NCBI RefSeq assembly: GCF_000336875.1
Contig: NZ_AOJK01000064.1
Span: 67,159 to 131,158 of the forward strand
DNA length: 64,000 nucleotides
Source: Halorubrum californiense DSM 19288
GTDB taxonomy: Archaea; Halobacteriota; Halobacteria; Halobacteriales; Haloferacaceae
Direction: 5' to 3'
The position numbers and the translations under genes were made by a program. The notes beneath the pieces are model-generated. The model did no database searches. It saw only the letters and a program-made list of their open reading frames with translations, and was not told the origin of the DNA. This document shows, one piece after another, positions 17,852 to 27,109 of the stretch. Positions within the stretch are counted from its first letter, which is position 1, and every line of letters begins with the position of its first letter.

Positions 17852-20800
17852 TCACGACTCCGTACAGTCGTCTCCCTCTCCCGGAGTCGGACTCAGGGGT
17901 CCCGGACATGGCCAGCCGCCGGAGGTCTCGTCGCGGGTCCCGTCGACGTCGCCGACGCCCGGCGGCCCGGCGGGGACGGCGACGACGACGACCGTCCGCG
18001 TCTCGAAGGCGACCGGTTCCGTCGCCCCGAGCGCGACCGACTCGCCGTCCACGTCGACGCTGACCGCGCCGGGCTCCCGGACGTACTCGAACGGGTGGTC
18101 GGGGGTCCCGACGTTCGCGCGGAGGGCGAACCGGGGGTACTCGCCGCGCACCCGGACCTTCCACGCGTTGACCGTCGCCACCCAGTACCCGGGCACGGGC
18201 GCGACCGGAAGTCCCGCCCCGACGGTCCGAACCGGCTTCGGAACGCGCTCGTCCGGCACCGACGCGACCGCCTTCTGGGCGCGGGACTCGATCGCCGATT
18301 CGACCTTCTTCCGGCGAATCTGCCGGGCCGCGGCCGTCGTTTCGTCGATGAACCGCGCCGGAACGCGGACCGCGTCTCGCCCCGCCTCCTCGCGCGTCTC
18401 GACGCGGAGGTGCGCGGCGAGCCCGAGCCGCTCGGCAGTCGACAGCGACCCGACCCGCGCGGCCTCGCTCGCGATGCGATCCGGATACTCGCCCTCGCCG
18501 ACCGCGACGGCCCTCTCGCCGAGCGAGTCGTACTCGCTCGCGGCGTTCTCCAACACCGCGCTCCGCTGTTCGCGCGAGAGGTCGGTCCGCTCCGCGAGGC
18601 GCTCCGCCAGCGCGTCGTCGAGACGTTCCAAGGACGCGTCGACCCGGCCGGCGAGCGCGCGTCGGTCGGCGCGCAGGTCCTCGTCGTCGGCCGCCGCGAG
18701 GGCCTCTCCGGCCGCGAGGAGCGACCGCCCGGCGACGCCGAGGCGGACCGTGTCGTCGGTGCCGAGGATCCGGTCGGCGATCCCGCCGGAGACGTCGCTG
18801 TACGGGAGCGTGACGTAGTTCACGTTCCGGGTCGCGAGCGGTCGCGTGGTCGTGCCGTCGACGCCCTCGACGCGCTCCCCGTCGACCGCCGTCCGCGGGA
18901 GGTACCCCGGCGACCCTTCCGGGGCGAACGTGACGGCGCCCCCCGGCCCCCTGTCGCCGACGGTGTACGTCCCCGGGTCGCGTGCGGCCTCGCGGCTGGC
19001 GATCACCTCGCCCACGGGCGGTCCGCCGAACGCGTCGTTCACGCGGTCGAGAACGCCGTCGGTCGCGGACTTCCTGTCCTCGGCAGCCGATTCGAGTTCG
19101 GCGATCACGGCGTCGAGGTACGCGACGCGCGCGGCGATCCGGCCGCGGTCGACCACGCCGTCGTACCTCGCCGGGGCGTCGCGCAGCGCGTCGCGCCGGT
19201 CACGCACGGTCGCGGCGAGGTCGCGGTACGGCGTCGCCTCGCCGACCGCGGCGTCGGCCATCGACGCCTCGGTCTCGAACTCGCGGACGCGCTCCGACAT
19301 CGACAAGACGTCCCTCGCGATCCGGTCCAGATCCGCGTCCGACCGGTCGCCGTACACGACCGTCGAGCGCGTCTCGTCGCCACGTTCGACGGCGTCGCGC
19401 GCCAGCCGGTCGACGTCGCCGTCCGTCTCGACGTTCAGATCCGCCCTCGCGGCCGCCGGGGTGTCGGCGAGATCCGCCCCCTCGACGTCGCCGCCCTCGG
19501 CGGCGCCGAACGTCGCCGTCGGTCTGTCGGGAGCGCCGTCGCGCGGCGCGTACGTCCCGGTCACCGAGACGCGGACGCGGTACCGGTCCGTCGCCTCGTC
19601 GCTCGTCACGGCGCGGTCGACGCGCACGTTCTGTACCGTCCCGTTCGGCCCCCGCTCGACGACCCGCCGCTCCCACGTCGTGGTCGCGGCGCGCTCGACG
19701 GCGACCTCCCGGGTCGCGCCGCCGAAAGACACCGAGTCGCCGGCCGACACGGTCTCGCCGTCGGTCCCCGTTCGCAGGTCGCTCCCGCCGCCCACGCGGA
19801 CCCGCTCCGTCCGCGACGTGTCGACCCGCCGCCACGGTTCGTCGAGCAGCGACCGGGGGCGATCCGGCGTCACGGGGCCCCCGTCGACGACTCGCGTCGC
19901 CTCCGTCTCCAAGGTCGCCTCGACCCGGTGGCTCGCCCGCACGATCGAGTCGAGGTCGTCGTGGACGCGGGTCGCGGCGCGGTCGGCCGCGTGCCCGACC
20001 TCGACCGACGCGGTCTCGCTCGTCGCGTCCCCGGCCGGGTCGAAGGCGGCGTCCTCGCTCGCGGTCGCGTCACCGTTCGCGTCCCTCGCCGATTCCTCCG
20101 TCGAATCCGCATTCGTTCCCCCACCGTCCCCCGTCGGCGTCGGGGCTCCGAGGACGGCGTCCGTCCAGGAGGCCTCGTGGACGCCGGTCGGCGACAGCAG
20201 GTCGGTCACGCCCGTCCGAGCCGTCGCGCGGGCGACGCCGCCGCGCGCGTCGGGGTCGCTGGTCCCGAACACGTCCCGCTGGACGCGGACGATCCCGGCG
20301 TTCGTCGACAGTTCGACGTGGCGGTTCGCGATGACGTTCTCGACGGGCGCGCCGGCGTACTGCCCGTACCCCCGAGCCCACGCCATCGCGTAGAGGCTGG
20401 CGGTGACCTGCCGGCCGAGCCCGGGCCCCTCGACGGGGCCGCGGTTGAGTCGCCGCTCGAACCGCTCGGTCCGCTCGTGGGCGGCCAGCGTCGGCACGGC
20501 GACCGTCACCGTCCGCGATCGCGTCCGGTTCACGACGGTCCGGCCGTCCCGCGTCGCGGTCGTCGCGACGCCCTCGAAGGTGACCCGCGTCGCGGTCCCA
20601 TTCGCGGCCGGTTCGATGCCGACCCGCTCGCGCGCCGCGACGAGGTCGTCGGCCGAGTCGACCGCCGGGAGCGAGACGTTCGCCTCGACGCCGCCGACGT
20701 CGCTCTCGACCGCGCGCAACGCCTCCGCCCCGGCGATCGCGAGCCGGACCCGGAACGCGTCCTCGAAGGCGGATCCCTCCCGGACCACTTCGGCGCCGGG

Positions 20801-21097
20801 TCCGTCTCCCGCCGGCGCGCGCGTCACCGGCTCCGCCGCCGCGTCGTGGGCGGCCTCGCGCGCGGCGCTCCTGAGTGCGGCGGTGGCGTCGGCCTCGACG
20901 CGCTCGACGGCGCGCTCGACGCGACGGTCCTCGCCGACCAGTCCCTGCTCGGCGAGCCCCGCGGCGTACGCCGAACTCGTCACGAGCAACAGCACGCCGA
21001 CGAGCGCGAAGGGAACCCGTGCCCGTTCGTCAACGGTGAACGTCCGAGCGCGACCCGCGTCCGCAGACCGACCGCGGCCTCGGTTCCCCACGCTCAC
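17852..21097 (-). CDS. Very large membrane-anchored pilus-locus protein (DUF7286-like)
   Basis: This 1,081-residue protein is the last gene of the pilus-like locus. The N-terminus has a basic segment followed by ERARVPFALVGVLLLVTSSA, a membrane helix that resembles an archaeal type IV pilin signal (charged residues, then a long hydrophobic stretch). The rest is predicted to be extracytoplasmic, Thr/Arg/Asp-rich and without recognised enzymatic motifs. The C-terminus has a proline-rich segment. The family resembles DUF7286 in my memory. I chose the GTG start because it overlaps the preceding stop (GTGA) and has a GGAGG ribosome-binding sequence just upstream. It may be a tip or scaffold component; that is an inference. 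Confidence 0.8.
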   Translation of the reverse strand: MSVGNRGRGRSADAGRARTFTVDERARVPFALVGVLLLVTSSAYAAGLAEQGLVGEDRRVERAVERVEADATAALRSAAREAAHDAAAEPVTRAPAGDGPGAEVVREGSAFEDAFRVRLAIAGAEALRAVESDVGGVEANVSLPAVDSADDLVAARERVGIEPAANGTATRVTFEGVATTATRDGRTVVNRTRSRTVTVAVPTLAAHERTERFERRLNRGPVEGPGLGRQVTASLYAMAWARGYGQYAGAPVENVIANRHVELSTNAGIVRVQRDVFGTSDPDARGGVARATARTGVTDLLSPTGVHEASWTDAVLGAPTPTGDGGGTNADSTEESARDANGDATASEDAAFDPAGDATSETASVEVGHAADRAATRVHDDLDSIVRASHRVEATLETEATRVVDGGPVTPDRPRSLLDEPWRRVDTSRTERVRVGGGSDLRTGTDGETVSAGDSVSFGGATREVAVERAATTTWERRVVERGPNGTVQNVRVDRAVTSDEATDRYRVRVSVTGTYAPRDGAPDRPTATFGAAEGGDVEGADLADTPAAARADLNVETDGDVDRLARDAVERGDETRSTVVYGDRSDADLDRIARDVLSMSERVREFETEASMADAAVGEATPYRDLAATVRDRRDALRDAPARYDGVVDRGRIAARVAYLDAVIAELESAAEDRKSATDGVLDRVNDAFGGPPVGEVIASREAARDPGTYTVGDRGPGGAVTFAPEGSPGYLPRTAVDGERVEGVDGTTTRPLATRNVNYVTLPYSDVSGGIADRILGTDDTVRLGVAGRSLLAAGEALAAADDEDLRADRRALAGRVDASLERLDDALAERLAERTDLSREQRSAVLENAASEYDSLGERAVAVGEGEYPDRIASEAARVGSLSTAERLGLAAHLRVETREEAGRDAVRVPARFIDETTAAARQIRRKKVESAIESRAQKAVASVPDERVPKPVRTVGAGLPVAPVPGYWVATVNAWKVRVRGEYPRFALRANVGTPDHPFEYVREPGAVSVDVDGESVALGATEPVAFETRTVVVVAVPAGPPGVGDVDGTRDETSGGWPCPGPLSPTPGEGDDCTES

Positions 21098-21747
21098 CAC
21101 CTCCGGACGATGACCCGAACGAAGTTGACCGACGATCGACGCTCGCCCCCCTCGCCGTCGAACCGGTCCGGAACCGGGTGTCGGACCACGGCGACGGCGA
21201 TGTCGGCGTTCCGCGGCGGTTCGGGGCCGATGGCGAAGGACTTTCTGGTATCGCTCGGCCCGTCCGCTCGGCCTCGGTCGCCAATCTCCGGCGCCGGAAC
21301 CGCCCCGCCGGCGACCGAGGCCGGACGCGACGCCGCCCCGCCCCGTACAGCCGGCGGGCTCGGGAGCCTCCACGTGCCGCCGTCCGTCTCGGTGCCGATG
21401 GCGTCGTTCCGGTCGGTCTCGGCGACGGCTTTCACCGTCGCGTCGACCCGCGTCCGCGGACCGACTCCCGCGCGGACGGACTCGACGGCCCTGCGGTCGA
21501 ACGCGGTCTCCGCGTCGCGGGCCGCGAGCAGCGCGAGCAACTCGGCGCGGGTCGCGTGGATGCGACGCGTCTCGTTCGGCGCGCCCTCGTCGGGATAGCT
21601 CACCGTCGTAGTCTCGGTGACGAGCCGGTCGGCGGCGTCGGTCGCGGTCGGGCCGTCGGGACCGACGGCGTCGCTCGCGCCGAGCGCGACGACGCTCGCC
21701 GAGACGCAAAGCAGCAGCACGGTCACGTCGAGCACGGTGCTGGTCAC
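21094..21747 (-). CDS. Membrane-anchored pilus-locus protein (DUF7284-like)
   Basis: This is a 217-residue protein with an N-terminal membrane helix directly after the start (STVLDVTVLLLCVSASVVAL), followed by an exported domain of about 190 residues with no recognised motif. It ends VNFVRVIVRRW. The arrangement, short cytosolic N-terminus plus hydrophobic stalk plus soluble domain, is that of a pseudopilin or TadE-like protein. The GTG start overlaps the previous stop (GTGA) and its own stop overlaps the next start (GTGA). The family assignment to DUF7284 is from memory. Confidence 0.75.
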   Translation of the reverse strand: MTSTVLDVTVLLLCVSASVVALGASDAVGPDGPTATDAADRLVTETTTVSYPDEGAPNETRRIHATRAELLALLAARDAETAFDRRAVESVRAGVGPRTRVDATVKAVAETDRNDAIGTETDGGTWRLPSPPAVRGGAASRPASVAGGAVPAPEIGDRGRADGPSDTRKSFAIGPEPPRNADIAVAVVRHPVPDRFDGEGGERRSSVNFVRVIVRRW

Positions 21748-22208
21748 CGCCACACCACCGCCCGGAGCGTCCCGCGCACGTTCCGGCCCGGCGCCACGCG
21801 GACCGTCACCCGACGCTCGGCGACCGCGACCGCGTCCGGCGACCGGACTCCCGGCGGTCCCGGCGCGTCCGGGCCCGACGCGGCCAGCCACCGCTCGTCG
21901 CCCGCCTCCAGTTCGATCGCGGTCGCGGTCCCGGGCGCTTCGACCCGCCGCATCCGGTCCGGGTCGACGACGCCGCCGACGGTGACCATCCCCTCGATCC
22001 GGTCGAGCGCCGCCCTCGCGGCCGATCGGTCATCGTCGGGTGCCGCGTCCGCGAACGCGCCGGCGTACAGCCCCAGCGCGAGCCCGACGATCACCACCGC
22101 GACGAGCGCGGCAGTCGGTTCGACGGCGGCGCGGTCGGCTGTCGAGAACGCCGGGGCCGGTCGCCTCGAAGCTCCCGACGCGTCCGACCTCGCGGGATCT
22201 GGTGACAC
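21744..22208 (-). CDS. Membrane-anchored pilus-locus protein (DUF7285-like)
   Basis: This is a 154-residue protein. A polar N-terminal leader of about 28 residues ends in DRAAVEPTAALVAVVIVGLA. This resembles a class III (prepilin peptidase) signal: a basic residue, a short small-residue motif, an acidic residue at mature position 2-3, then a hydrophobic helix. An exported domain of about 100 residues with conserved basic residues at the C-terminus follows. The start is GTG, six bases after the preceding stop. The family resembles DUF7285 from memory. Whether the leader is actually cleaved cannot be seen. Confidence 0.75.
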   Translation of the reverse strand: MSPDPARSDASGASRRPAPAFSTADRAAVEPTAALVAVVIVGLALGLYAGAFADAAPDDDRSAARAALDRIEGMVTVGGVVDPDRMRRVEAPGTATAIELEAGDERWLAASGPDAPGPPGVRSPDAVAVAERRVTVRVAPGRNVRGTLRAVVWR

Positions 22209-22214
22209 GCGAGA

Positions 22215-22715
22215 TCACCCCACGAGCGTGACGTGGACGTCGCCGTAGTGGACCCGACGAACCGTGATCCGCTCCGGTGCGGGCGTCCACGTCGCGTCCG
22301 CCGCTCGCGCACGCTCGGCCGCCGCCGCGAACGCCGCCGGATCGTCGAACGCGGCGCCCGGCGGAGCGCCGGCGAGGACGCGCCGAAGCCGCGCATCCGT
22401 CGTCGCCTCGGGGCTCGCCCCCGCAGAGGGCCGGATCACCGGGGTGATCCGCGGGGCGTCGAGCGTCGCCCGCGCCGTCACCCGATCGTCGCCGAGCGAG
22501 ACGGATCCCTCTGAGAGCCGGAGCCTCTCCGCGGCGATTCCGTGTTCGGCCGTCGCCGGATACTCCCCGTCCGCGACCGAGTCGACCGTGCGCGCGACGC
22601 CGTCGGCGTCCGGCGGCGGCGAGGCCGGGAACGATGCGGCCACGCCGACGGCCGCGACGCTCACGACGGCCAGACCGAGCCACGCGTACGTGGCGTCGAG
22701 GTGCGTCTCGAACAT
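22215..22715 (-). CDS. Membrane-anchored pilus-locus protein (DUF7283-like)
   Basis: This is a 166-residue protein with a short N-terminus (MFETHLDATYAW) leading into a membrane helix (LGLAVVSVAAVGVAASFP) and an exported domain. It is the first gene of the DUF7283-7285-7284-7286 group and has its own promoter, a TATA box 18 bases before the ATG. This gives a leaderless mRNA and fixes the start codon. The family resembles DUF7283 from memory. It may be a minor pilin-like subunit. Confidence 0.75.
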   Translation of the reverse strand: MFETHLDATYAWLGLAVVSVAAVGVAASFPASPPPDADGVARTVDSVADGEYPATAEHGIAAERLRLSEGSVSLGDDRVTARATLDAPRITPVIRPSAGASPEATTDARLRRVLAGAPPGAAFDDPAAFAAAAERARAADATWTPAPERITVRRVHYGDVHVTLVG

Positions 22716-22733
22716 GGCGCGGCTGGCCCCGGC

Positions 22734-22746
22734 TTGGTATATAAAC
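22734..22746 (-). promoter_or_regulatory. Promoter of the pilus-locus membrane-protein genes
   Basis: On the minus strand the box reads GTTTATATACCAA and ends 18 bases before the start codon. The identical 13 bases with identical 18-base spacing stand before the ATPase gene at 26583-26595, so the two transcription units are likely co-regulated. Confidence 0.75.
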
Positions 22747-22800
22747 TATCGGCGCCGCGGGTCGGGTCCACTCTCGGCTCCGTTCCCCCGGCTCCCGGTC

Positions 22801-24627
22801 TCAAAAGAGGAGCCCGGCGCCGGCGAACGCGACGAGGAACGTCGCGGTGGCCGTCGGCAGCGCGATGCCGATCCGATACGCCACCAGCGTCCGGTCGAAC
22901 CCCCGCTCCAACCCGGTCGCGAGTCCCGTGAGGAGCGCGGCGAGCAGCAGCACGTACGCCCCGACGATCCGTCCGAGAATCGGCACAGATAGCGTCCCCG
23001 CACCGCCACCCACCCCGGCCGCGCCGCTCCCGCCGACCGCACTACCGCCGGTCGCTCCGCTTCCGGTGCTCAGGCCGCCCCCGCTGAGCGCGTCGGCGCC
23101 AGCGGCCGCCCCGGCGCCGAGACTACCGATGTCGACCGCGTCGATCCCCGTCGCGAGCGCGACGGTCGCCCCGCCGACGAGCGGCGCGAACACCGCGGCG
23201 GTGTTCGAGAGCGTCCCCGTGACGGTCGCCAGCTGGCGCCGCGCGTCGCGTTCGAGGTCGCGCAGGGACTCCAGCTGGTCCGCGAGCTCCAGCAGGACGT
23301 CGCCGGCCGGCCGGCCCTCGCGCGCGGCGACGGCGAGGAGCGCGATCGCGCCCCGGAGCCGGGGCGACGGGACGGCGGCCGCCGGTCCGCCCTGCCCCAG
23401 GAACGCCTCGCGGACGCCGACCCGCAACGTGTCGCTGCGTCGCCCGGCGCGCTCGAACAGCTCGCCGGTCGCGCCGTCCAAGCGCTCGCCGGCGTTCGCG
23501 ACCGCGGTCTCGACCGCGACCCCCTCCGCCACGTCCCCGCCGATCACGGTCATCGCGTCCGGGAGCCCGCGCTCGACGTCGCGCACGTCAGATAACACCG
23601 CCCGGCGGGGACGCGCGAGGACGAACAGCGCGCTCCCGACGCCGACGCCGACCCCCCCGACCGGCCACGCCCACGGCGCGACTGCCCGCGCGGCGACGAC
23701 GGCCGCCGCCGCCCCGAGGGCGCACCCGACGACGAGCGCGTGGCCGCGCCGCTCCGGCACGTCCGGGTGGTCACCGCTGATCTCCGGCGGTGGGAACGCG
23801 ACCGGTCGGCGGAAGAGCAGCCACGCCGAGGCGGCTATCAGCCCTGCGGGGAGCGCGACGAGGTACAGGCCGGCGACGAGTCCGGGCCTGATCGCGACCC
23901 CGGCGGCGGCGCCCGCGGGAAGCAGCGCGATGAGCGCCAGCGGGAGCAGCACGCCGAACGCGTACAGCGCGGAGACCGGTCCCCGCACCGCGCCGACGAA
24001 CGACGCGAGCCTGTCGGTCGTCCCCGAGAGCGTCGCGTCGAGCGCGCGGTCGAGACACCGCCCCCGGCGTTCCGGCGGCGCGGTCGCCGCCGTCCGGACC
24101 AGCGCCGCGGCGCGGTCGATCGCCGGGAACCACGGTCGCCACTCGCGAGCGAACGCCCGAAGCCCGCTCGTCGGTCCGTCCGCGCTCCCCCGCTCGTGGC
24201 GAGCGAGCGCCGCGGCCAGCGGCCCGTCGCCGGTCCGACCGGCGAACCGTACCGCCCGCTCGGTGGAGGGGTCCAGCCGCATCCGCAACACGAGTCGCCC
24301 GACGAGCCCCGGCGCCGCGCCGAGCGCCCGCGTCCGCCGGAGCGACGCGAGCCACACCGGCGCCCGGTGGACCGCGTGAACCCCGCCGACGAAGGCGGCC
24401 AACCCCGCCGGTGCGGCGGCGACCGCGCCGGCGACGAGCGCCGCGACGGCGGTGACGACCGCGCCGGCGACGGCGCCGACCCGATACCCGACGGCCACGA
24501 CGCGCTCGGCGGAGGCGTCCCACCCGAGGAACGCGACGGCCCGCCGTAGCTCATCCGAAGCCGTCGACCCGTCCTCGCCGACAGAACGGAGCGATCCGCC
24601 GGACCGACTCGACCCGCCGTCTCTCAT
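22801..24627 (-). CDS. TadC/GspF-type pilus membrane platform protein
   Basis: This is a 608-residue inner-membrane platform protein of the GspF/TadC/PilC family. Several membrane helices are grouped in two halves (about 50-95, 200-270 and a C-terminal group around 520-600), and cytosolic T2SSF-like domains are rich in Arg and Glu. A Gly/Ser/Ala-rich linker of about 45 residues (around 480-530) precedes the last helices. The start overlaps the ATPase stop by four bases (ATGA), so motor and platform are made together, as in other archaeal type IV filament systems. Confidence 0.88.
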   Translation of the reverse strand: MRDGGSSRSGGSLRSVGEDGSTASDELRRAVAFLGWDASAERVVAVGYRVGAVAGAVVTAVAALVAGAVAAAPAGLAAFVGGVHAVHRAPVWLASLRRTRALGAAPGLVGRLVLRMRLDPSTERAVRFAGRTGDGPLAAALARHERGSADGPTSGLRAFAREWRPWFPAIDRAAALVRTAATAPPERRGRCLDRALDATLSGTTDRLASFVGAVRGPVSALYAFGVLLPLALIALLPAGAAAGVAIRPGLVAGLYLVALPAGLIAASAWLLFRRPVAFPPPEISGDHPDVPERRGHALVVGCALGAAAAVVAARAVAPWAWPVGGVGVGVGSALFVLARPRRAVLSDVRDVERGLPDAMTVIGGDVAEGVAVETAVANAGERLDGATGELFERAGRRSDTLRVGVREAFLGQGGPAAAVPSPRLRGAIALLAVAAREGRPAGDVLLELADQLESLRDLERDARRQLATVTGTLSNTAAVFAPLVGGATVALATGIDAVDIGSLGAGAAAGADALSGGGLSTGSGATGGSAVGGSGAAGVGGGAGTLSVPILGRIVGAYVLLLAALLTGLATGLERGFDRTLVAYRIGIALPTATATFLVAFAGAGLLF

Positions 24628-26564
24628 CGGTCGCCTCCGGCGTACCGCGTCGGCGCGATCCGTCCCGTTCGAACCGCCTCGCGGACTCGGTCGCTCCGCC
24701 GGTCGACGGCTTCCCGAACCGCGGCGTACGACTCGTCCGACGCGGCGAGGTCCTCGATCAGTCGGCTCTCGCCGCGGTCGATCCGCCCCGTCGCGACGAG
24801 TCCTCGCTCGGTCCGCTCGAAGAGGGGATCGAAGCTCACCCCCTCGTCGTGGTCGCCGACTTCGACGATCGATTCGACGCGGTGGTCGTCGAGGACCGCG
24901 ATCAGGTCGGTCGCGGCGAACGACGACCGGGTGACCCCGAGGTCGGTGACGACGCGCTCCTCGACGGCCGCCGGGTCCTCGCCGTGAATCGTCCCGAGGA
25001 CCGTCTCGCCGGCGGCCCCGACGCGCATCGCCTCGTACAGCGCTCGCGCCTCCTCGCCGCGCACCTCGCCGACGCTTATCGCGCCGCCGCCCATGCGGAG
25101 CGCGGTTCGCACGGCGTCCGCCGGCGCGAGTTCGGCGCCGTCTCCGACGCGGAGTCGCTGGGCGTCCCGCCCGGCGTCGGCGAGCGCGTCAACCGGGAGT
25201 TCCGGCGTGTCCTCGATGACTATCGTGCGGGTTTCGGCGCCCAGTTCCCACAGCAGCGCCCCGAGCGCGGTCGTCTTCCCGGCCGCTCGGCCGCCCGCGA
25301 CCAGTCCGGTCACGCCGCGCTCGACGGCGACCGACAACAGGCCGGCCGCCGCGGGCGTGAGCGTGTCGACGGACACCAGCCGAGCGAGCGTCCACGCCTC
25401 CGGGTCCCCGCGACGGAAAGTGAAGGAGAGGCCGTCGCTCGCCGGGGCCGTGGCCGCGGCGACCCTGACGCGACCGGTTTCGGACTCGATGGTCGCGTCG
25501 AGCGTCGGCGTCGCCCGCGAGAACGCCCGTCCGCTCTCTCGCCGGAGCCGCGACGCGAGGGTGGCGGCCCCCTCCGGCGGGAGCCGCACGTTCGTCCGGC
25601 AGCGCTCGCCGTCGAGGACCACGCGGAGCGGGTTCTCCGCGACCGGCGCCGTCACCGTCGCGTCGCTCACCCGGTCGTCCGCGAAGACGTGTTCGAACGC
25701 GCCGTAGCCGTGCGTGTGTCGCCGCAGGACCTCGGTCAGGTCCGCGACCGGGTCGTCGTCGTTCGCCACCGCCCGCACCGCCCGGCCGGGCGCCCTGTCC
25801 CCGCCGCGGGGGTCGTCGAGCAGTCGGTCCCGCGCGGCGGCCAGCGTCGCCACGCTCTCGACGTCCAAGTCGGCGCTCGGCGGCGTGAGGTGGTAGGTCC
25901 TGAGAGAGTCGTCGCCCTCGTAGAGCCGGACGGTCGCCCCGGTCAAGACCGTCCAGCGGTCGATCAGCGTCGCGCCCGGCGGCGGCGCGGCCGCGACGCG
26001 CGCGGTGGCGGCCGTCGGCCCGACGTGCGCCCGAAGGCGCTCGCGCAGGTCGCGGTCGCTCTCGGCTCCGTCCGCGTCTCCCGCGAGGTCCTCGGCGGCC
26101 GACAGCAGCCCCGTCTCGGTCGCGATCCGCCTTGCGGGACCCGCGCGTCCGGCCGCCTCCGACGCCGCACCGAGCGGGTCGCTGGCGACCCGGTCGGCGA
26201 GCCGCTCCTCGTGGAATCCGATCCGCTCCCGGAACCGTCCCGCGGCGATCAGGAGTTCGGCGGCGCAGTCGGCGTAGGACCGCTCCCGCCCGCGGTGTCG
26301 AGTCCGGATCACGCCCGCGTCCCGGTCGGTGAGCGCCGCGACGACGGTCGCCAGACAGTCCGGGCTCGCGGCGAGGTCACCGCGTCCGGGACAGCCATCG
26401 GCGTCGACGTCGAGGACGACCCGATTCTCGACACCCGTCCCCACGGGCTCGCGGAACGTCGGATCGCACCGGCATCCGCCGTCGTCGCCGTCGATCCACG
26501 GAAGCCGTCTGAGCGGCGTCTCGCCGTCGTCGCCGGCCATCCGCTCGGTGAGGCCGAGATTCAT
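24624..26564 (-). CDS. GspE/PilB-type secretion ATPase of the pilus-like locus
   Basis: This 646-residue hexameric ATPase powers filament assembly. The C-terminal motor has Walker A GGRAAGKTT (424-432), an Asp box VIEDTPELPV, a Walker B region AISVGEVRGEE and a His box GTIHGED. The N-terminal domain carries four cysteines (31, 33, 58, 70) that could bind zinc. I chose the ATG (MNLGLTERM) because a strong TATA box lies 18 bases upstream. An extended open frame further upstream is not coding. The downstream TadC-type gene overlaps by four bases. Confidence 0.9.
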   Translation of the reverse strand: MNLGLTERMAGDDGETPLRRLPWIDGDDGGCRCDPTFREPVGTGVENRVVLDVDADGCPGRGDLAASPDCLATVVAALTDRDAGVIRTRHRGRERSYADCAAELLIAAGRFRERIGFHEERLADRVASDPLGAASEAAGRAGPARRIATETGLLSAAEDLAGDADGAESDRDLRERLRAHVGPTAATARVAAAPPPGATLIDRWTVLTGATVRLYEGDDSLRTYHLTPPSADLDVESVATLAAARDRLLDDPRGGDRAPGRAVRAVANDDDPVADLTEVLRRHTHGYGAFEHVFADDRVSDATVTAPVAENPLRVVLDGERCRTNVRLPPEGAATLASRLRRESGRAFSRATPTLDATIESETGRVRVAAATAPASDGLSFTFRRGDPEAWTLARLVSVDTLTPAAAGLLSVAVERGVTGLVAGGRAAGKTTALGALLWELGAETRTIVIEDTPELPVDALADAGRDAQRLRVGDGAELAPADAVRTALRMGGGAISVGEVRGEEARALYEAMRVGAAGETVLGTIHGEDPAAVEERVVTDLGVTRSSFAATDLIAVLDDHRVESIVEVGDHDEGVSFDPLFERTERGLVATGRIDRGESRLIEDLAASDESYAAVREAVDRRSDRVREAVRTGRIAPTRYAGGDR

Positions 26565-26582
26565 GGCGGACGTGGCCGCGGT

Positions 26583-26595
26583 TTGGTATATAAAC
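26583..26595 (-). promoter_or_regulatory. Promoter of the pilus-locus ATPase gene
   Basis: The box GTTTATATACCAA ends 18 bases before the ATPase ATG and is the twin of the box at 22734-22746. The following leader also matches that of the other promoter at 12 of 18 positions. Confidence 0.75.
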
Positions 26596-26637
26596 GATCG
26601 CCCGCCGTCCGCTCCCGGTTCCTCCGGTCGGTCGGAG

Positions 26638-27102
26638 CTATCCGACACGACGGATCCGGACCGTCGGCCCGTCGTCGTCGACGTACCGGACCCGAATCCG
26701 GCTCGGTCCGTCGGTCCGAAGTTCGATCGGTCCCCCGACGAGGTCGACGGCCGTCTCCGCCGGGCCCGTGCCGACGCGGAGCGTGCGCTCCGGTCGGCCG
26801 TCGATCCGGTACGCGAGCGAGACGCCGCCCGGTCTGTCCGGCGACTCGACGAGCGCGACGCGGTCGAGGTCCGACGCGGCAAACCCGGTCGGAACCCGGA
26901 GGAGGACCGTCGTCTGCGCCGCCATCGCCGGATCGCTCACGGGAGTCGAGTCCGCGACGACGCCGCCGATCGCTCGCTCCAGCCGGTCCGCCCCCGCGCC
27001 GATCCGCTCCGCCGTCGTCGCGGCCCGGGCCGTCTCGACCGCGGGCATCGACGCCGCCAGCAGCGCGACCGCCACGAGGACGGTGAGCACCACGCGGATC
27101 AC
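26638..27102 (-). CDS. Membrane-anchored pilus-locus protein (DUF7311-like)
   Basis: This is a 154-residue protein with an N-terminal membrane helix immediately after the start (VLTVLVAVALLAASMPAVE), followed by a helical segment with small residues and an exported beta-rich domain ending VRIRRVG. The N-terminal design resembles pseudopilins or TadE-like subunits. The start is a GTG seven bases after the upstream stop. The family resembles DUF7311 from memory. It is cotranscribed with the coiled-coil protein gene and ends 43 bases before the ATPase promoter box. Confidence 0.75.
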   Translation of the reverse strand: MIRVVLTVLVAVALLAASMPAVETARAATTAERIGAGADRLERAIGGVVADSTPVSDPAMAAQTTVLLRVPTGFAASDLDRVALVESPDRPGGVSLAYRIDGRPERTLRVGTGPAETAVDLVGGPIELRTDGPSRIRVRYVDDDGPTVRIRRVG

Positions 27103-27109
27103 GGCGCGC

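Noticed and set aside
17417-21598. A very long open frame on the plus strand opposite the large pilus-locus gene
   Set aside because: It is Arg/Ser/Pro-rich without domain motifs and lies opposite a gene with normal haloarchaeal codon use. Such antisense frames arise from the strong G/C bias at third codon positions.
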